This document shows positions 41,701 through 55,954 of a stretch of 64,000 nucleotides of DNA, piece after piece; within the stretch, counting starts at the first letter, position 1; the number at the start of each line of letters is the position of its first letter. Under the pieces are notes generated by a model. That model ran no database searches. It saw only the letters and a program-made list of their open reading frames with translations, and was not told the origin of the DNA. The DNA lies in the NCBI GenBank assembly GCA_016708785.1, contig JADJFC010000016.1:186001-250000 (forward strand). The letters are read 5' to 3'. The DNA is from Bacteroidota bacterium (GTDB taxonomy: Bacteria > Bacteroidota > Bacteroidia > AKYH767-A > 2013-40CM-41-45). The translations under genes were made by a program, and so were the position numbers.

Positions 41701-44700
41701 ACACCGGTGATCATGTTCATTGATGTATAGCCGACGATTGAATCATTCGGATCACCATACACATCTAGTGAATCGACAATCAAGACTGCATATTCATTTG
41801 AGCCATCATTGAATGTATTGCTGTTTACAGCTTGCTTGCCATTTACAGCTTGCTTACCATTCACAGCTTGCTTACCATTCACCGCTGCTTTACCGTTTAC
41901 AGCTTGCTTGCCATTCACGGCAGCTTTACCATTCACGGCTTGTTTGCCATTGTAAAGAACTGCATTCGAAGAATCGACATGGTAGTCGAATATAGAAGCA
42001 GGATTTACCGGGATGTAATACGTAGTGTCGTAAGAAATACTATTCACCGCTTGTTTTCCATTCACGGCTTGTTTTCCATTTACAGCGGCTTTACCACTGA
42101 CAAGGAAACTCATGTGTTGGAAATCTGCTGCTGTAAGCGTAACACCATTCACTGCTTGTTTTCCATCGACAAGAACAATTGAACTTGACATTGCAGATTG
42201 ATGTTCTGTTTCCAATGAGTCGAGATAAATTGCCTGATCAGCAAGATCAATGTTGGTTGCGTCATAAACGTAATCAAATTCGATCTCTCTTCCATTGATA
42301 GACTCACCATAAACAAGTGTCATCGGTTTTGGTGTTACGTTCAATGGCATTCTGTCAATTGTTAAAACTCCATCAATAAATTGGTAATTGTAAAGTTCAG
42401 ACAATAACAACGACTGAGGATTGCTTAGATCAGTAACTGCCGATGAACCTCTTCTGTAATACAAGCCAATGTCAGACATTGAATTTGCATTGGTGCTGAA
42501 CGTAACATCAGTTAAACCAAGGCTTGTCAACGTTTGTCCTGTACTAGCAAGCGGAGTATTGTTGATGGTAACTTCAAAAGAATATGCCGGAATAATTTCT
42601 CCGAATTTCTTAGTTACCGAGTTGATCGTGATTTTTACATTCTGCGGAACAGAGCTCATAAAGTAAATTGAATCGCTGACTCCACCGTCTAATCCACTTG
42701 TTGAGATAGGAGGATTATAAACTGTAAGAGGAGGATTTCCCAGGAATTCCGGTACGTCTACCACAAGGTGATTTCCATTGGTTACAATTGCAGGAAGTGT
42801 ATCGTATTGGAATATCACAGAAGCATTGTCGGCAAAGTAGGTACCGAAGATCTCCAGTGTTACCGGTTGTGCACCGGGAGTAAATGCTGAATCCTGCAAA
42901 TGATAATTATCAATCTGCGGTGATGGATTAGCAAAAGTGATCAGGGCGTCATCAGCCTGAATCAATCCTGACCCGCTTGCTGTGTCATTAGTTGAAGAAG
43001 CCATAGAAATGGCAGTTGATTTCAACAGCGCTTTCATTTGAGTTCCATTAAAAGTTTCTCCTGTGTAATATTTCTCTTTCGCTTCGATCAACAATGCAGC
43101 AACACCGGCAGCATGTGGTGCTGCAGCGGATGTTCCGAAGAAGTTAGGGAATGCATCGTTGTCAATGTTGACACCTCCGAAATTCACAGTAGTATTTACT
43201 CCGTTAGGCGCAGCAAAATCAGGTTTTAACCGGTCAACACCATCAATAAGTAATCCGCCTCGTGAAGAGAAGGTTGCAATAGTAGGAGGGTTAACGCCAT
43301 ATGCAGGAGTGTTCGTATATAGAACAGCTCCTACTGCCATTGCGCTTACCGCATTGGCCTGACCGATGATCGTAGAATTATTTTGAATGTGTTCGTTGAT
43401 CACACCTTCGCCACGGAAGATGATATATTTGAAACGTACATTTCCTGTTCCGTTTTTGCGCGTTACAATGATATTCGCATTCGCAGTAGCTTTAACAATG
43501 AATGGCAGGATCTCTAATGGATCACCGCCCATGTTATCTCTGTTGAATCCAAACAGTCGTGTGCCAAATTGATCGACCAGATAAATGTCAAGATCGTTTT
43601 GTGCACCAAGTGTTTCACCGATAGAGTAGAATTCATCGTCCCACTGAAGCGCAATTGTATAGGTGCCTTTCGGAAGCGTTACACTTTGGAAATAATCATT
43701 GCCTCCAAAGTTGTGAGCCACACCTGCATATCCAGCAGGAGGAGCCATAGGAGTGAAGTTTCCTTCATACGATTTTATACCGAAGTTTCCGGCTGATGTG
43801 AAATAACTCACGCCTGTCGAAGATACTTCTTCAACAGCCTGAGCAATTACACCATCACGGAAGAATGGTTCAGTGATGTATGTGATATCATCAACAATAA
43901 CTTTACATCCTGAATCACGAAGTGCTTTGATACCGTCAGCGAAATTTCCTGCGCTGATAAATCCGGAGCGGAACATTAGTTCTGCATTCGGAGCTACGTC
44001 ATGAACAATTTGCATCATCGCACGACCTTCATCCTGACCAACTCCATAAGGGTACTCTTCAGAGACGATTACATTCTTGGTATAATTTGGATTTGCTGAG
44101 CCTGGAAGGTCGCCATTTTGAACATCACGTTCAGCAGGAGTAGGGAAGCCGAATTTAGTATTATAGCTATCAGACATAACTCCGACTTTCACACCTTGTC
44201 CGGAAACGTTCCAGGCTTTTTTCGCCTGATCCGATGCCTGTGCAGAATCACCTTGAGACATGGCTAATCCTGTGCCGGCAAAATTACCATTGATAGGCGC
44301 ATAGTATGGTCGAACGTAATTGATCAGGATAGGCAATGAATCTAGTTTCGGAAGATTTGCAATTGGGAACATACCTGTGATGATCAGAGTAGTGTCACCA
44401 TTGTCAATAATGTCTGTCATTCCATAATTAGGAGTCTGCAACAATGCATACAAAGTATTGTATTGTCCGATATTCGAAATTACTTCGATGAGTACGTCAC
44501 CTAAAACTTCATTGATAAGGAAGATGTTGTTATTTGAAGTTGTATCAGCCAATGAATCCGGATAGGTGTAGAGCTGTGTTAACTCCGATCCGATCAGATT
44601 GTCAAGCGTGTCATTGACAGGTGGCTCATAGTATGGGATGATACAATTGGTAACAAATACTTCGAGTTGAGTAGTTGCTGTACATCCGTTACCATCTGTT

Positions 44701-47700
44701 ACGAAGTAGTTGTAAATTCCATCTACAAGATTGAGTGTATCACTTCCTGTGTAAGTATAAGGAGCAATACCGTTTAATGGAACCAGATTTACACTGCCAC
44801 TTGTTTGTCCGCTTTCAGCGCAAACGATTAGTGTGTCGCCTGCTGAAGTTGTGAGTGATAAATTGCAAGTGAAAGAACAGTTTGTACTATACGATGCCCC
44901 GGCGTCTTTTGATGCACTCCAATTTGTATTAGCGTAGTTTACATTGTCAACTTGAATACATGTAAGGTTTGGATTTAGTGTAGCATTAAAATTTGCACCT
45001 AACAAGTTAGTGTTATTTCCATTCGCTAAATTTAAACTTGTTAATTGTGAATTGGAGTAGCAAGTAAATTGATTTAGAGCAGGATTGTTTGATAAGTCAA
45101 GAGATGTTAAAAGGGTTCCGGGACAAGAAAATGATTGTAGCGAAATATTATTACTTAAGTCTAAACTAGTCAGAGAGCAATTCCAAAGATTCAAGCTTTC
45201 TATATTAGTATTTGTAGTTAAATCAATACTAGTTAAAGGGCAGAAACTTATATCCAACGTCACAAGTGCAGTATTGGTTGAAAGGTCAATACTTGATAAA
45301 TTGTTGTAGCCACAAGAAAGATAAGTAAGAGAAGTATTCGCCGACACATCTAATGTGTTCAATAAATTGTCTGAGCATTGTAAAGAAGTAAGAGCTGTAT
45401 TCGACACTAAATTTAAACTGCCTAATGGATTTTCATAGCAACTTAAGTCTGTTAAGTAAATATTCTGAGATACATTCAAACTAGTAAGTGAATTTGTGTG
45501 GCAGTTTAAAGAAGTGATATTTACGAAAGCTTCGATTCCTGTTAAATCACTTATGTTCAGTGAAGGCACAGAGATAGCTCCTGTATAAACAGCAGCTTCC
45601 GAACATTCAATTTCCCCATTGTTGTTTAAATTGATAGCTAAATTTGCAAGTAAAGCATTCTTGAAGTTAGCATCGGGAATGTTTACAATACAAGGAGTAC
45701 AAGCAGTTCCAGAAACCACACCACCAGGAGCAACCCAGTTAGAAGTTGAACCGGATAAAGCAAAGTTTTGCAATGTTCCATTATTGCTATTTCCGCTTGC
45801 GTCGTTCAACGTCGATTCAGATGGGTTAGCTTCTCCTGCACCTCCTTGATTGAAATGATAATTAATTACTAGACCTGCAGCAGTTGTTGGAATTTCGCAA
45901 TTGAGATTATTTAGAATTTCGGCTGGTGTAAGATCTCTATACCAAATTCGGAATTCATCAATTTGTCCTTGGAAAGGATCATAATAATTGTTACTAATAA
46001 AGAAAAGGATCCGATAGGAAAGGACTGATATAAATAAACCCAACCTTGCTTGCTACTTCTAGACCATCTCGGTAGATTTTCATGACTTTCGTTGTAGTGT
46101 CAAAAGTACAAGCATAGTGGTGATACAAATTATCAGTATATGGACCGGCTGCTAAAAAATCTCCATTGAATAAGTTGTCGCCAAAGAACTCAAAGTAGAA
46201 GTTGTCGTCATTTCCGAACCCAATATTTACATTGCCTTGAGTACCGGAAGACTGACCAAAAATAACTTCTTGACCTGTAGTTTCTCTTTTCGCCCAAAAC
46301 TCTACCGTGAAATCAGTTGTAGCCAAATTGATACCTGGAACAGCAACTTGATCATTAACACCATCAAAATGCAATGCAGCAGCAGGAGTACATCCATTGT
46401 GAATATTCAAATCTGTATCATCGCAATCCGTATTGTTAGAAACATATCCAACTAAAAAACAAGGTGTAGTAGTTACTGTTGAATTTGTAATATTCGGATC
46501 GCCATAACCATCACCATCTGCATCGGCATAAACTGTTCCTGCATAACCTCCGGCAAAGTTTGAAATTGTATTGCCATTGGTCATGTCAAAGTTGTGGAAA
46601 GAACCGGTATTGGTATTTCCGCTGCGATCAATAAGATTTGGGATAGCTGTATTATCCAGCCCTGGCGTACCTTGATCAAAAGTATAATACGTTGCTAAGT
46701 TCGGTTGGCCATTGACGTAAGCAACGCGGTATTGATTGATTTCCGCTTGTGTTTTAGCAACAGTATAAACTCTAACTTCGTCCATACTTCCACTATACCA
46801 TCCTGCATTGTATTCAAGCCAACCTCCCAATCTCCCGACATTATTTCCTGTGTTAAAATTTCGTGAAGATAAATCAGTAAAGGTTGCGTCAATCTCACCG
46901 TTTACATAAAGCGTATAAGTTAATCCGGTTCTTACTGCAGCAATATGTGTCCATTGATTTGTTGCAATTGTAATTGATCCGGTAATATAAGCATACCCCG
47001 GAGTTCCTGCTTCAGCCAATTCAAGAGCGATATGTCCGCTGCCAAATTTGAGCCCGAACCAGTTTCCTGCTCCGCCTGATTCAAACGTTCGGTTAGTAAT
47101 TATATAGCCATCCCCTGTATTTATAGGGTTGACCCATGCTTCTAATGTAAAATCAGATGAACCCAGATTGAAGTCATTCATCTGAACGTAATCATCTACA
47201 CCGTCAAATGCTAACGAGTTATTGTCATCTAAAATTCCATTACAGTTATTGTCTACTGCATCACATACATCAACTGCTCCAGGTCCTTCATTAACATTTA
47301 GATCGTTACAGTCTGAATTGTAGAATGAATTTCCACAAGCAATTGCTGAGCCTGCTCCAAAACCATCGCCATCATTATCAGCGTAAGTAATATGGAGGTC
47401 GTCGCAATCAGTATTGTTAAGTACATACCCTGACGGTTGAACGATGTCAGTGATTTGATTTGCATCATCTCCAAATCCATCACCATCCACATCTGCAAAG
47501 AAAGTTCCCGGTAGATTGCAATTTGTTCCGGTTGCAACTCCACCTGTACTGATCCAGTTAGATGTGCTTCCATTCAATGTGAAATTCGTAAGTTGACCAT
47601 CTCCGTTTTGTATTGCATCAGTCAATATATTTTCAGGAAGAGCTGTATTGTCGCTTTCACCTGTGCCTTGATTGAAATGGTAATTATGTACCAGGTCCGG

Positions 47701-50700
47701 TTGTGGTGTTAAAATTTCGCAAGCATAATGATCTGTGATCTCCTGAGCTGTTAGTGCTCTTGACCAAATTCTTAATTCATCCATTGAGCCTGGATAAAAT
47801 CCTGCGCTTCCTGCTCTTGATCCGACAAACAATCCACTGCTTAGTCCACCACCGAGTGCAGTAGTGGATGCCACAAATGCTCCATTTAAATAGATAGATT
47901 GCAAATTAGTTTGATCATCAAATGTACAAGCTATATGATTCCATGTTCCAAGAACTAATGGGCCCGTTGATACCGAAGTATTATCTCTTAGCCAAAACTG
48001 AAGATTCTCAGTTGATCCTTCCAGACTAGGATCGGATGCTGATACTGCACTTTCCCAAACAAAAGCACCTTGACTTGCATCTGCTTTTACCCATACTTCA
48101 ATTGTGAAAGAGTTTGAGACAATTGAAGGAACAAGTGCATAGTCATCTATGCCGTCAAAATGAAGTGCTGCACCGGGTCCTCCATTAATAAGGTCGCTGC
48201 CGTTACAATCTTCGTCAATTCCATTGTTTGCTATTTCAGTCGCACCCGGGTAAACTAAAGGACTTGAGTCGTCACAATCTGTGTTATTTGTAACATAGCC
48301 TGGAGGTACGCTACAGACGTCTCCTATTGTTATTGAATTGTAAATATATCCGAATCCATCTTCATCAACGTCTCCATAAACTGTAATCATGTTTATTGGT
48401 GGTGTACAAGAAGTACCGGTACTCACTGCTCCATCAACGATCCAGTTAGAACTGTTTCCCGTTAAAGTCATATTTACTAAAGTGGCATCGTTTGAATTTC
48501 CTGATGCGTCAAATACTATTGTTTCTGTTAAATTGTCAACGCCATCAAAACCTTGGTTGAAATGATAATTTGCAATTAGCCCCGATCCACTTGTAGGGAT
48601 TTCGCAATTCATTGTAGCTTGAATCTCATCAATACACAATGGTCGATTCCAGATTCTAAGTTCATCTACTGAGCCATTCCAAGGTTCATTACCCGGACCG
48701 GACCATTGCGCACCGATATAAAATCTCGCAATCGTATTTGCAGTTTGTTGAGGTGGTTCTCCGGCCGAAGGACTAGGTATTGCATAGCCTGCTGTAGCAA
48801 CAAGTGCTCCATCAAGGTATAAATAAGTGTCAGTAAAAGTACGAACAACTGTATAGTTGTGCCAGTTCAAATCGGTTGGCCATGCAACACCGGTATTGTA
48901 CCAGTCATCACCAACTCGAATTGTATTACTATTATTTTGCCCCACATAAAGTGATATTCCTTGCGAGAAAATCGTTTTAGTTTGATTCGGGATATATTCG
49001 GCTTGCTTTGCCCAGATTGAAACTGTATAAGGACTGTTTGCGACAGGAACTAACAGATCAGTACCTTCTACCATATCATCGTTCCCGTCAAGTCTAAGTG
49101 CGTTTGAAGGAATTTGTGGTGATTGTCCAATTGAAAAACTGCTAAATGAAGCCAAGTCAACAACTTCTACTGAAGTAGAAGTTAAATTAGTGATAGTAGG
49201 GTAGGTCCATGTTGGCGAATTAAATTTCCCAACTCTGAATAAATTTGTATTTGATGATGCATCAACCAATGCAGGATCCCAGTTAAAAGTAACACTTGCT
49301 GAATTCAAAGTGCCTGAATCATGTGTGATGTCCCAATAAGCGTTTACACTGAAGTTCTGATCAATAGTTGAGCTCGAAACATCAGGGTGTTCTCCGCCAT
49401 ATGCTGAAGCTGTGAAACTACCGTCATTTGCAAGATCAGGGTTGATTGTTACAGGTGTATAATAATCGATTTCTCCGATATCAAGTGTTCTTGGATTTGA
49501 ACCTGTATAGAAATATTGTTGAATTGTTCCTGAAACATAACTTGAAGCTGATGCGCCGCTAACACTTGCAGCAGCGTCAATAACTATTTTACCACCACTT
49601 AAAGTTTGTATTTTTCCAACTTGAAATTGCAGTGAATTGGTTATTGTTTGCTGTCCATACATTCCAACACCATCATTATTATTCATGGTCAGATTTGTAA
49701 TTGAACCTGTACCATAGAAATTCATTCCTACTGCAAACAATTCAAGATTGTCAGCTGTCACAATACCATTATTCGTAAAAGAATTTCCTGTGTATTGAAT
49801 TGCTGCATTGGCAATAAATTCACAATCAGTTCCAATGTCGACAGTCCCGCTAAATGTCGTTGGTGAAGAGTTGATTTCAAGTAAGCTATTTGGTAAAAGG
49901 GTTATTTGTCCGCCGATGTTGTTGATTGTAAATTCAGGATCGAAATAAACGTCGCTGAAATCAATTTCAATTGTTCCCGTGTTATTAATTGTACAAGAAG
50001 TGCTTCCGTCGAATGCATTGAAGTTGAAGTCATCGGTAAATGACATGATCCCTCCATTGTTAATTGTGTTATTAGGGCCTACAAAGAGAAAATTGGAGTA
50101 AACGTTCCAGTTCCAATCTGCAGAAGCTTCAATGTTTAAAGTTAATGCATCTCCAATGTATTTATTTCCGGTGCCGAAATTGCTTCCTGTACTTCCGGCT
50201 TCCATTGTAATAGTTCCGGGTCCATTTACATGGCTAAGATTTTTTATCACTAACTCGCCAAGTTCAGCCATAACCGTTTGACCGATACAATTGAAATCTG
50301 CATGGTCAATAATTAATTGCCCCGCTGAAGAGATGTCTACTCCTGGTCCATCAAGAACATTCAAGGTTGAATAACTAACATCTAACGTTCCGCCTGTTTC
50401 AATTATCACTTGATCTAGATCCCCACCTGATTCAAAGATCAATGATGTTCCATTAGAGATAGTAATAGTGTTGTCTAAGCTGGTTGGAGTATGTGGAGAA
50501 GGAACAGAACTCGCAGGTACCCAAGCACAACCATCATACGTTTCCCACAAAGAAATATCTTCCCACCAGCCACTGCCTACAGTTCTGTAGTCATTGGTTG
50601 GAGTACAAATAATAGAACAGTTTGTACTAAATGAAGCTCCGGCATCTTTTCCTGCACTCCAGTTTGCATTTGAGTAACCCACATTGTCAACTTGTATACA

Positions 50701-53700
50701 AGTAAGACTTGAGTTATTTGTTACATTGAAGTCTGCAAAGTTTGAATTATTTCCATTTTGAACATTCAGACTTGTTAGCGGAGTAAACTGAGCTCCGAGT
50801 GAATTCAAAAGAATGTTTGCTGAAAGATCCAATGAAGTCAATTGACTTTGATTTGCATAAAGTACTTGAAGTGATAAGTTATTTGTAAGGTCGATTGAAC
50901 TTATTGGATTAATACCAATATTTAGATAATACAAAGCAGTATTTGCAGAGACATCTAAGCTTGAAATTTGATTTCCTAAGCATAGAAGAGTTGTAAGAGA
51001 AGAGTTGCTAGAAAGATCAAGCGATGTTATTTGGTTAAATGGACATTCAAAATAGGAAAGACTTGTTGCACCGGTTGTATTAATCGAAGTAAGCAGATTT
51101 TCTCTGGCGTATAGTGTAGCCAAAGAAACGTTGTTTGAAATATCAAGTGTTGTTAATTGATTGAATTCAACACTTAAAAGTGCAAGTTGTGTATTAGCAG
51201 AAACATCAATACTGGTTAATGAGTTGTGCCCAACATTTAAATTATTAATATGAGTGAAGGCTTGAATGCCGGTCAGATCAATGATTCCTAAATTTTGAAC
51301 ATCAATCGTTCCTGTATAATTAGTAGCTTCGTAACATTGAATTTCGCCATCGTCGTTATTGTTGATTGTTGTGTTTGCCAATAAAGCATTTTTGAAATTC
51401 GCATCAGGAATATTGACTGTACAAGCACAATCGGTACTATAAGTCGCCCCTACATCTTTTCCTGCGCTAAAGTTAGTGTTCATGAATGTTGCATCATCAA
51501 CTTCGATACAAAATAGATTGGGGTTGTTGCCTGCTTCAAAAGTTGCAAGATTTGTATTGTTCCCATTCTTTACATTAAGACTGGAAATTGGACTTGTTCT
51601 ACAATCAAGTGCTGTAAGATTCGCAAGTGAAGATAGATCAAGACTTGTGATCTGGTTTTGATCACAGAAAACTCCTGTTAGCAGTGGGTTGTTTGCAAGG
51701 TTTAGACTTGTAAGCAAGTTATTTCCTACTATAAGGAAAGTAAGTAAAGGATTGCCGGAAAGATCTAAAGTTGAAATCTGATTGGTATAAGCAGTCAAAC
51801 CATCTAATGCAGGATTATTAGTTACATCCAAAGCAGTTAATTGATTGTTCCCAACATTTAGATGAACTAATGCAGTATTGTTTGACACATCAATTGCTGT
51901 AAGTTGATTTCCTTCCAGATTTAATTCTTGTAATAATGTATTTGAAGAAAGATCTATACTTGAAATTGAATTGTTGATCGCTGAAATATTTACTAGTTCA
52001 GGAAGTGTAGTAACATTCAAACTAGTAATTGGATTAAATGCACAATTCAAATCGTTCAGGTGAACAAATGCCTCTATTCCTGTAAGATCTGAAATGCTTA
52101 AACTTGGAATCCAGAATCCTCCTGTATATGCAGCAGCTTCGCTACATTGGATTTCGCCATCTGAGTTGAGATTTACTGCAGCATTTGCTAATAAGTAGGT
52201 CTTGAAATTTGCATCAGGAATATTTACATAGCATGGTTGAAGTGACATCAAGTGCAGTAATAGATGAAACAGTTCTGTTTGCAACAGCAGGGGATGTCCA
52301 GGTAGATGGGAAGTCAAATTTTGAAACAACAAAGTTGTTAAAATCAGCTCCTGCATCAGCGTCAGCCGGATCCCAGTTTAATGTAACATCGCACTGAGTA
52401 AATGCCATGTTGTCATTCGTAACAGTCCATGTACGGTTCACACTTTTTGTGTCGTCAATGCCGGAATTGCTAACATCTACGTGATCTCCTGGTCCTGTTG
52501 ATACTGTTGCGAAACCATCACCACTTCCATCAAATGGCAGATCGAAGTCGAGAGTGATTGGAGAATATAAAGCGACATCTCCTATTGGTAAAGTTAGAGG
52601 ACCCGGTGCTGCAGCCTTGAAATAATGTTGCAGGTTTCCTAAGATGAATGAATTAGCCGATGGGTTTGTAATTGAAGCCCCATCTGCAATTATGATCTTC
52701 CCTCCACCTGTATTGATAAATCCATTGCTGAGGTTTAATGTTTGAGTGATGGTTTGGTCACTTGTTAGAAGCACGGTTTGTCCTCCGGTAATTGAAAGGG
52801 AATTAATACTTCCCGTACCATTTAAATTCTGATTAGAATTTCCACTGAATTCAAGCTGCGCAAGATTGACTGTTCCGTCATTGGTAAAATTTTCTCCGGA
52901 AAAAGAAATAGTACCATTTCCATTCAACTCCGCACCGGTTGCAACTGTATACGTTCCGGAGTTGGTACCTGAGTAACTATCCATTCTGACTTGACTGTAA
53001 ACAGAGAAATCTCCGAAGTTGTTAAATTGCAAGTCAGTACCAAATATTGGATCTCCAAATCCTACGATTTCTATTATTCCTCCGATTTCATTATTGAATT
53101 GACCATTTCCCGAAGGAGCTGATGTTATTGTAGGGGTATTATCAATAGTTATTTGACCGTAGTTATTAATGGATGCATTATTGTCGAGCGTTAAAACATC
53201 GGTAAATTCAATAAGTAAATTCGAATAATTATTAAAGGCAAGCCCGCCACCAAGTGTTTTATCGTTTCCTTGGAAATCAATAGTAGCACCGGCAAGGATA
53301 TCCAATGTTCCGGGTCCATTCAATATCGCAGAATATAAAATAAACTGTGAACCTGGTTCAAATGTTGCATTTCCCTGAATTTCCATAGTTGCACCCAGAG
53401 ACATTGAACCGTAACAATCCATATCAGTACCGACTCCATCAGCAACAGTTAAACTCGACTCCAGCATGTCTAATTCTCCGGATTCATCTATAATAAATTG
53501 ATCCACTGTAAGTGAAAATAAGGTTCCGGGAAAAAGAGAGTGACCTGACCTGATTGTAATTGTTTCTGCATTTGATGCTTCAGGATAAACTGTTGCAGGT
53601 ACCCATGAACTTCCATTGAAAGTTTCCCATGTTGCTATATTATCCCAACCGCCACTGGCAGCTGTTCTGTAATCTCCGGTAACATATACTGCAGCTTCAC

Positions 53701-55954
53701 CAACCTGATAAAACATATTTGTAAAGTCGGTAATGCCCGTGACGTCAATAGATGTGGCTTGAGGATTTGAAAATGATTCCATTGCCCAGATAAAGCCATC
53801 GCTAAAATAAGAAGCAACAGTGAAGTTAGATGTATTCGCTAGCCCATCTTTATCTGCCGGATCCCAGTTCAATGTGAAGTCAGCTGTTGTGAAACTATTA
53901 TTCGCATCCTGGTCGATCGCATAATATCTGTTTACGCTTTTGCTTGGAATAATTTGCGAGTTCAAGACTTGTGGGTGGTCTGTTCCCCATGAACGTGCTC
54001 TGAACAAATCAGGACTTGATAGGTTGTTGACCGTAAGTGAAATTGGTCCATACGTGTTGTCATCTCCAACCGGATAGAAAACAGTGTTTGTTCCTGATGG
54101 GTGACTTCTCTGTAAAAAACCATTTATATAACTGGCCGAACTTCCACCGGTAATGCTAGCGCCTGATAAAATTCTTACGGTTTGTGCAAATGTTTTTATT
54201 TTTCCTGCCGTTAAATTCAGTATGCCTGATATACTTTGCGTTCCTCCTAATGTGATTCCATTTGAGTTATTAATCGTAAGGTTAGAAATCGTTCCATTTC
54301 CGTTAATATTTTGTGGCGAAAGGATACTTGCCATCTGCAATTCCATTGCGTTCACTGTACCATTATTTACAAATGTAGACCCATAGAAAATAAATGGATT
54401 GACAGTTGCATTTACGGTTGCACCTGTACTTACACTAAATAATCCGCCATGTTGTCCAATTCCTTGGAAATTCAACGTGCCCCCTTGAACTAAGACTTGA
54501 GATGATGAATTGTTTGAAAAGGTAACCCCTTCTTCAAAAGTGGTTGCACTTGCAGTAGTTTTGGTAATAATACCTAAATTTGATAGCGAAAGATAAGAAC
54601 CTGTATTTCCATTTCGAGTAATCGAACTATTTGCACTGATATTAAAGTTACCGGTATTTGAGAAGTATATGTTTCCTCCATCGAAACTAATGTCACCTGC
54701 CGGTGAAAGCCAATTCATTGTCCCGGAATTGTTGAAGTTGTGAATTCCTGAAATTGTCATAGGACCACTTCCCACAAAATTAATTGCTCCTGCACCAAGC
54801 GCTTTATTCCAGTTTCCTGTCCCACTAATAGTTCCGGAATTAAAATTGAAAATACCGCCTGCACCGATGAGAACATTTCCATCAGTCAGTTGATTGATCG
54901 TCGGACCACTTAAGTTTAATGTTCCATTTACTGTAAGTGAAAACGGAGAATCAGCGCCAATTGTCAATCCTCCAGATCCTGATACTGTGAGTGTACCACC
55001 GGAATTAACCGTTAACTCATTTATTGTTTCAGTTGAGTTTACAGTAACCGTATGACCGGACTGTATGTTAATAAAACTATCATCAATAGTAGGAGAAGTA
55101 AGGGCAGCAATCCATCCGCATGAAGTAAGTGTTTGCCATGTACCCGGATTATTCCAAGAGCCTGAACCTGCTGAACGGTAAGTATATGTTGCACCCATTG
55201 CATAAGAACGAATCCAGTTCGATGTTGTTCCGCTCAATGCAAAACCTGTTAGTGTACCATCGTATGAGTTACCACTTGCATCAGATAATGTTGTTAAGCT
55301 TGGATTATTTCCATCTGCAACACCTTGATTGAAATGGTACAATGCTACTAAGCCCGCCTGTGCACTAACTTCGCAATTGACGTTGCCTTGAATTTGTACT
55401 TGTGATCTTGCAAAACTCCATACCGTTAATTCATCAAAAGAAGTATTAGAATATCCTTGCAGAATATTGTTTAATAAGCCTGCTCCAATAGTTGTGCTTG
55501 TTGGTGTTACCGGAGTTAAATTCGTGGTACCGGTTCCATCAATGTTGCCATTAAGATAAAAAGTGACATTCACGCCATTCTTAACAACAGCAACATGATG
55601 CCACAGTCCATCATCTACATTTGTATTTGCAGTGAGCTGGTCTAAATTTGTTCCATCACCGATTGCCAGTCTGAGTTTTCCTGCATTGAGTGCGAATTGA
55701 GCATAGCCATTCACAGTAGAGTTACCCCAAACAAATATATTGGCATTTGCGTCTGTGGTCTTTATCCAGGTCTCAATAGTAAAAGTTCCGGAATAGGGGA
55801 CGACTGTGTTTGTGAAAACATAATCGTCTGTCCCATCAAAATTCAAGGCATTAGCACCGACTTGTGCTTTTAATTCCGATGTTAGACAAATTGCAAATAG
55901 GAAAATCGTGGACAAAAGTAATTTCGTCCAATTGAATGGTGTGGGGTTTTTCAT
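38718..55954 (-). CDS. Giant modular T9SS surface protein with subtilase domain (about 5,700 residues, two frameshifts)
   Basis: Three overlapping reading frames join into one gene. Removing one base of the TT at 52237 and one A of the run 46013-46016 (plus strand) makes it continuous (DVTSPCYVNIPDANFK; SDPFFISNNYYDPFQGQIDE). From the ATG at 55954: signal peptide; LamG domain; two strand-repeat regions (SAGSGSWNNPGTWQ type); two leucine-rich modules beginning VNIPDANFK; another strand-repeat region; four more LamG domains separated by DxDxDG/DCDD calcium-binding (MopE-like) segments; a third leucine-rich module; a SprB-like repeat; an S8 subtilase (about 44210-42930) with Asp in GVMSDSYN, DEGRAM in place of HGT, SAGNFG and nucleophile Ser in GTSAAAPHAAG; MBG-like domains around eleven GK(Q/A)AVN repeats (41813-42160); five SprB repeats; five PKD-like domains; and a T9SS type A sorting domain (ELTAFPNPTSGKATIS). 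Probable role: adhesion with built-in proteolysis. Stops before an intrinsic terminator. Confidence 0.85.
41820..42165 (-). repeat. 18-bp/hexapeptide GK(Q/A)AVN repeat inside the giant gene
   Basis: Encodes seven consecutive GKQAVN or GKAAVN units (41820-41950), three more at about 42050-42100 (SGKAAVN, GKQAVN, GKQAVN) and a single one at about 42150-42165. The DNA units (for example GGCAAGCAAGCTGTAAAT) differ at wobble positions, so the peptide is conserved more than the DNA. Confidence 0.85.

Noticed and set aside
41813..46000. Many plus-strand open frames opposite the giant gene
   Set aside because: They are mirror frames of the repetitive minus-strand coding sequence, have no recognisable motifs, and lack promoters.
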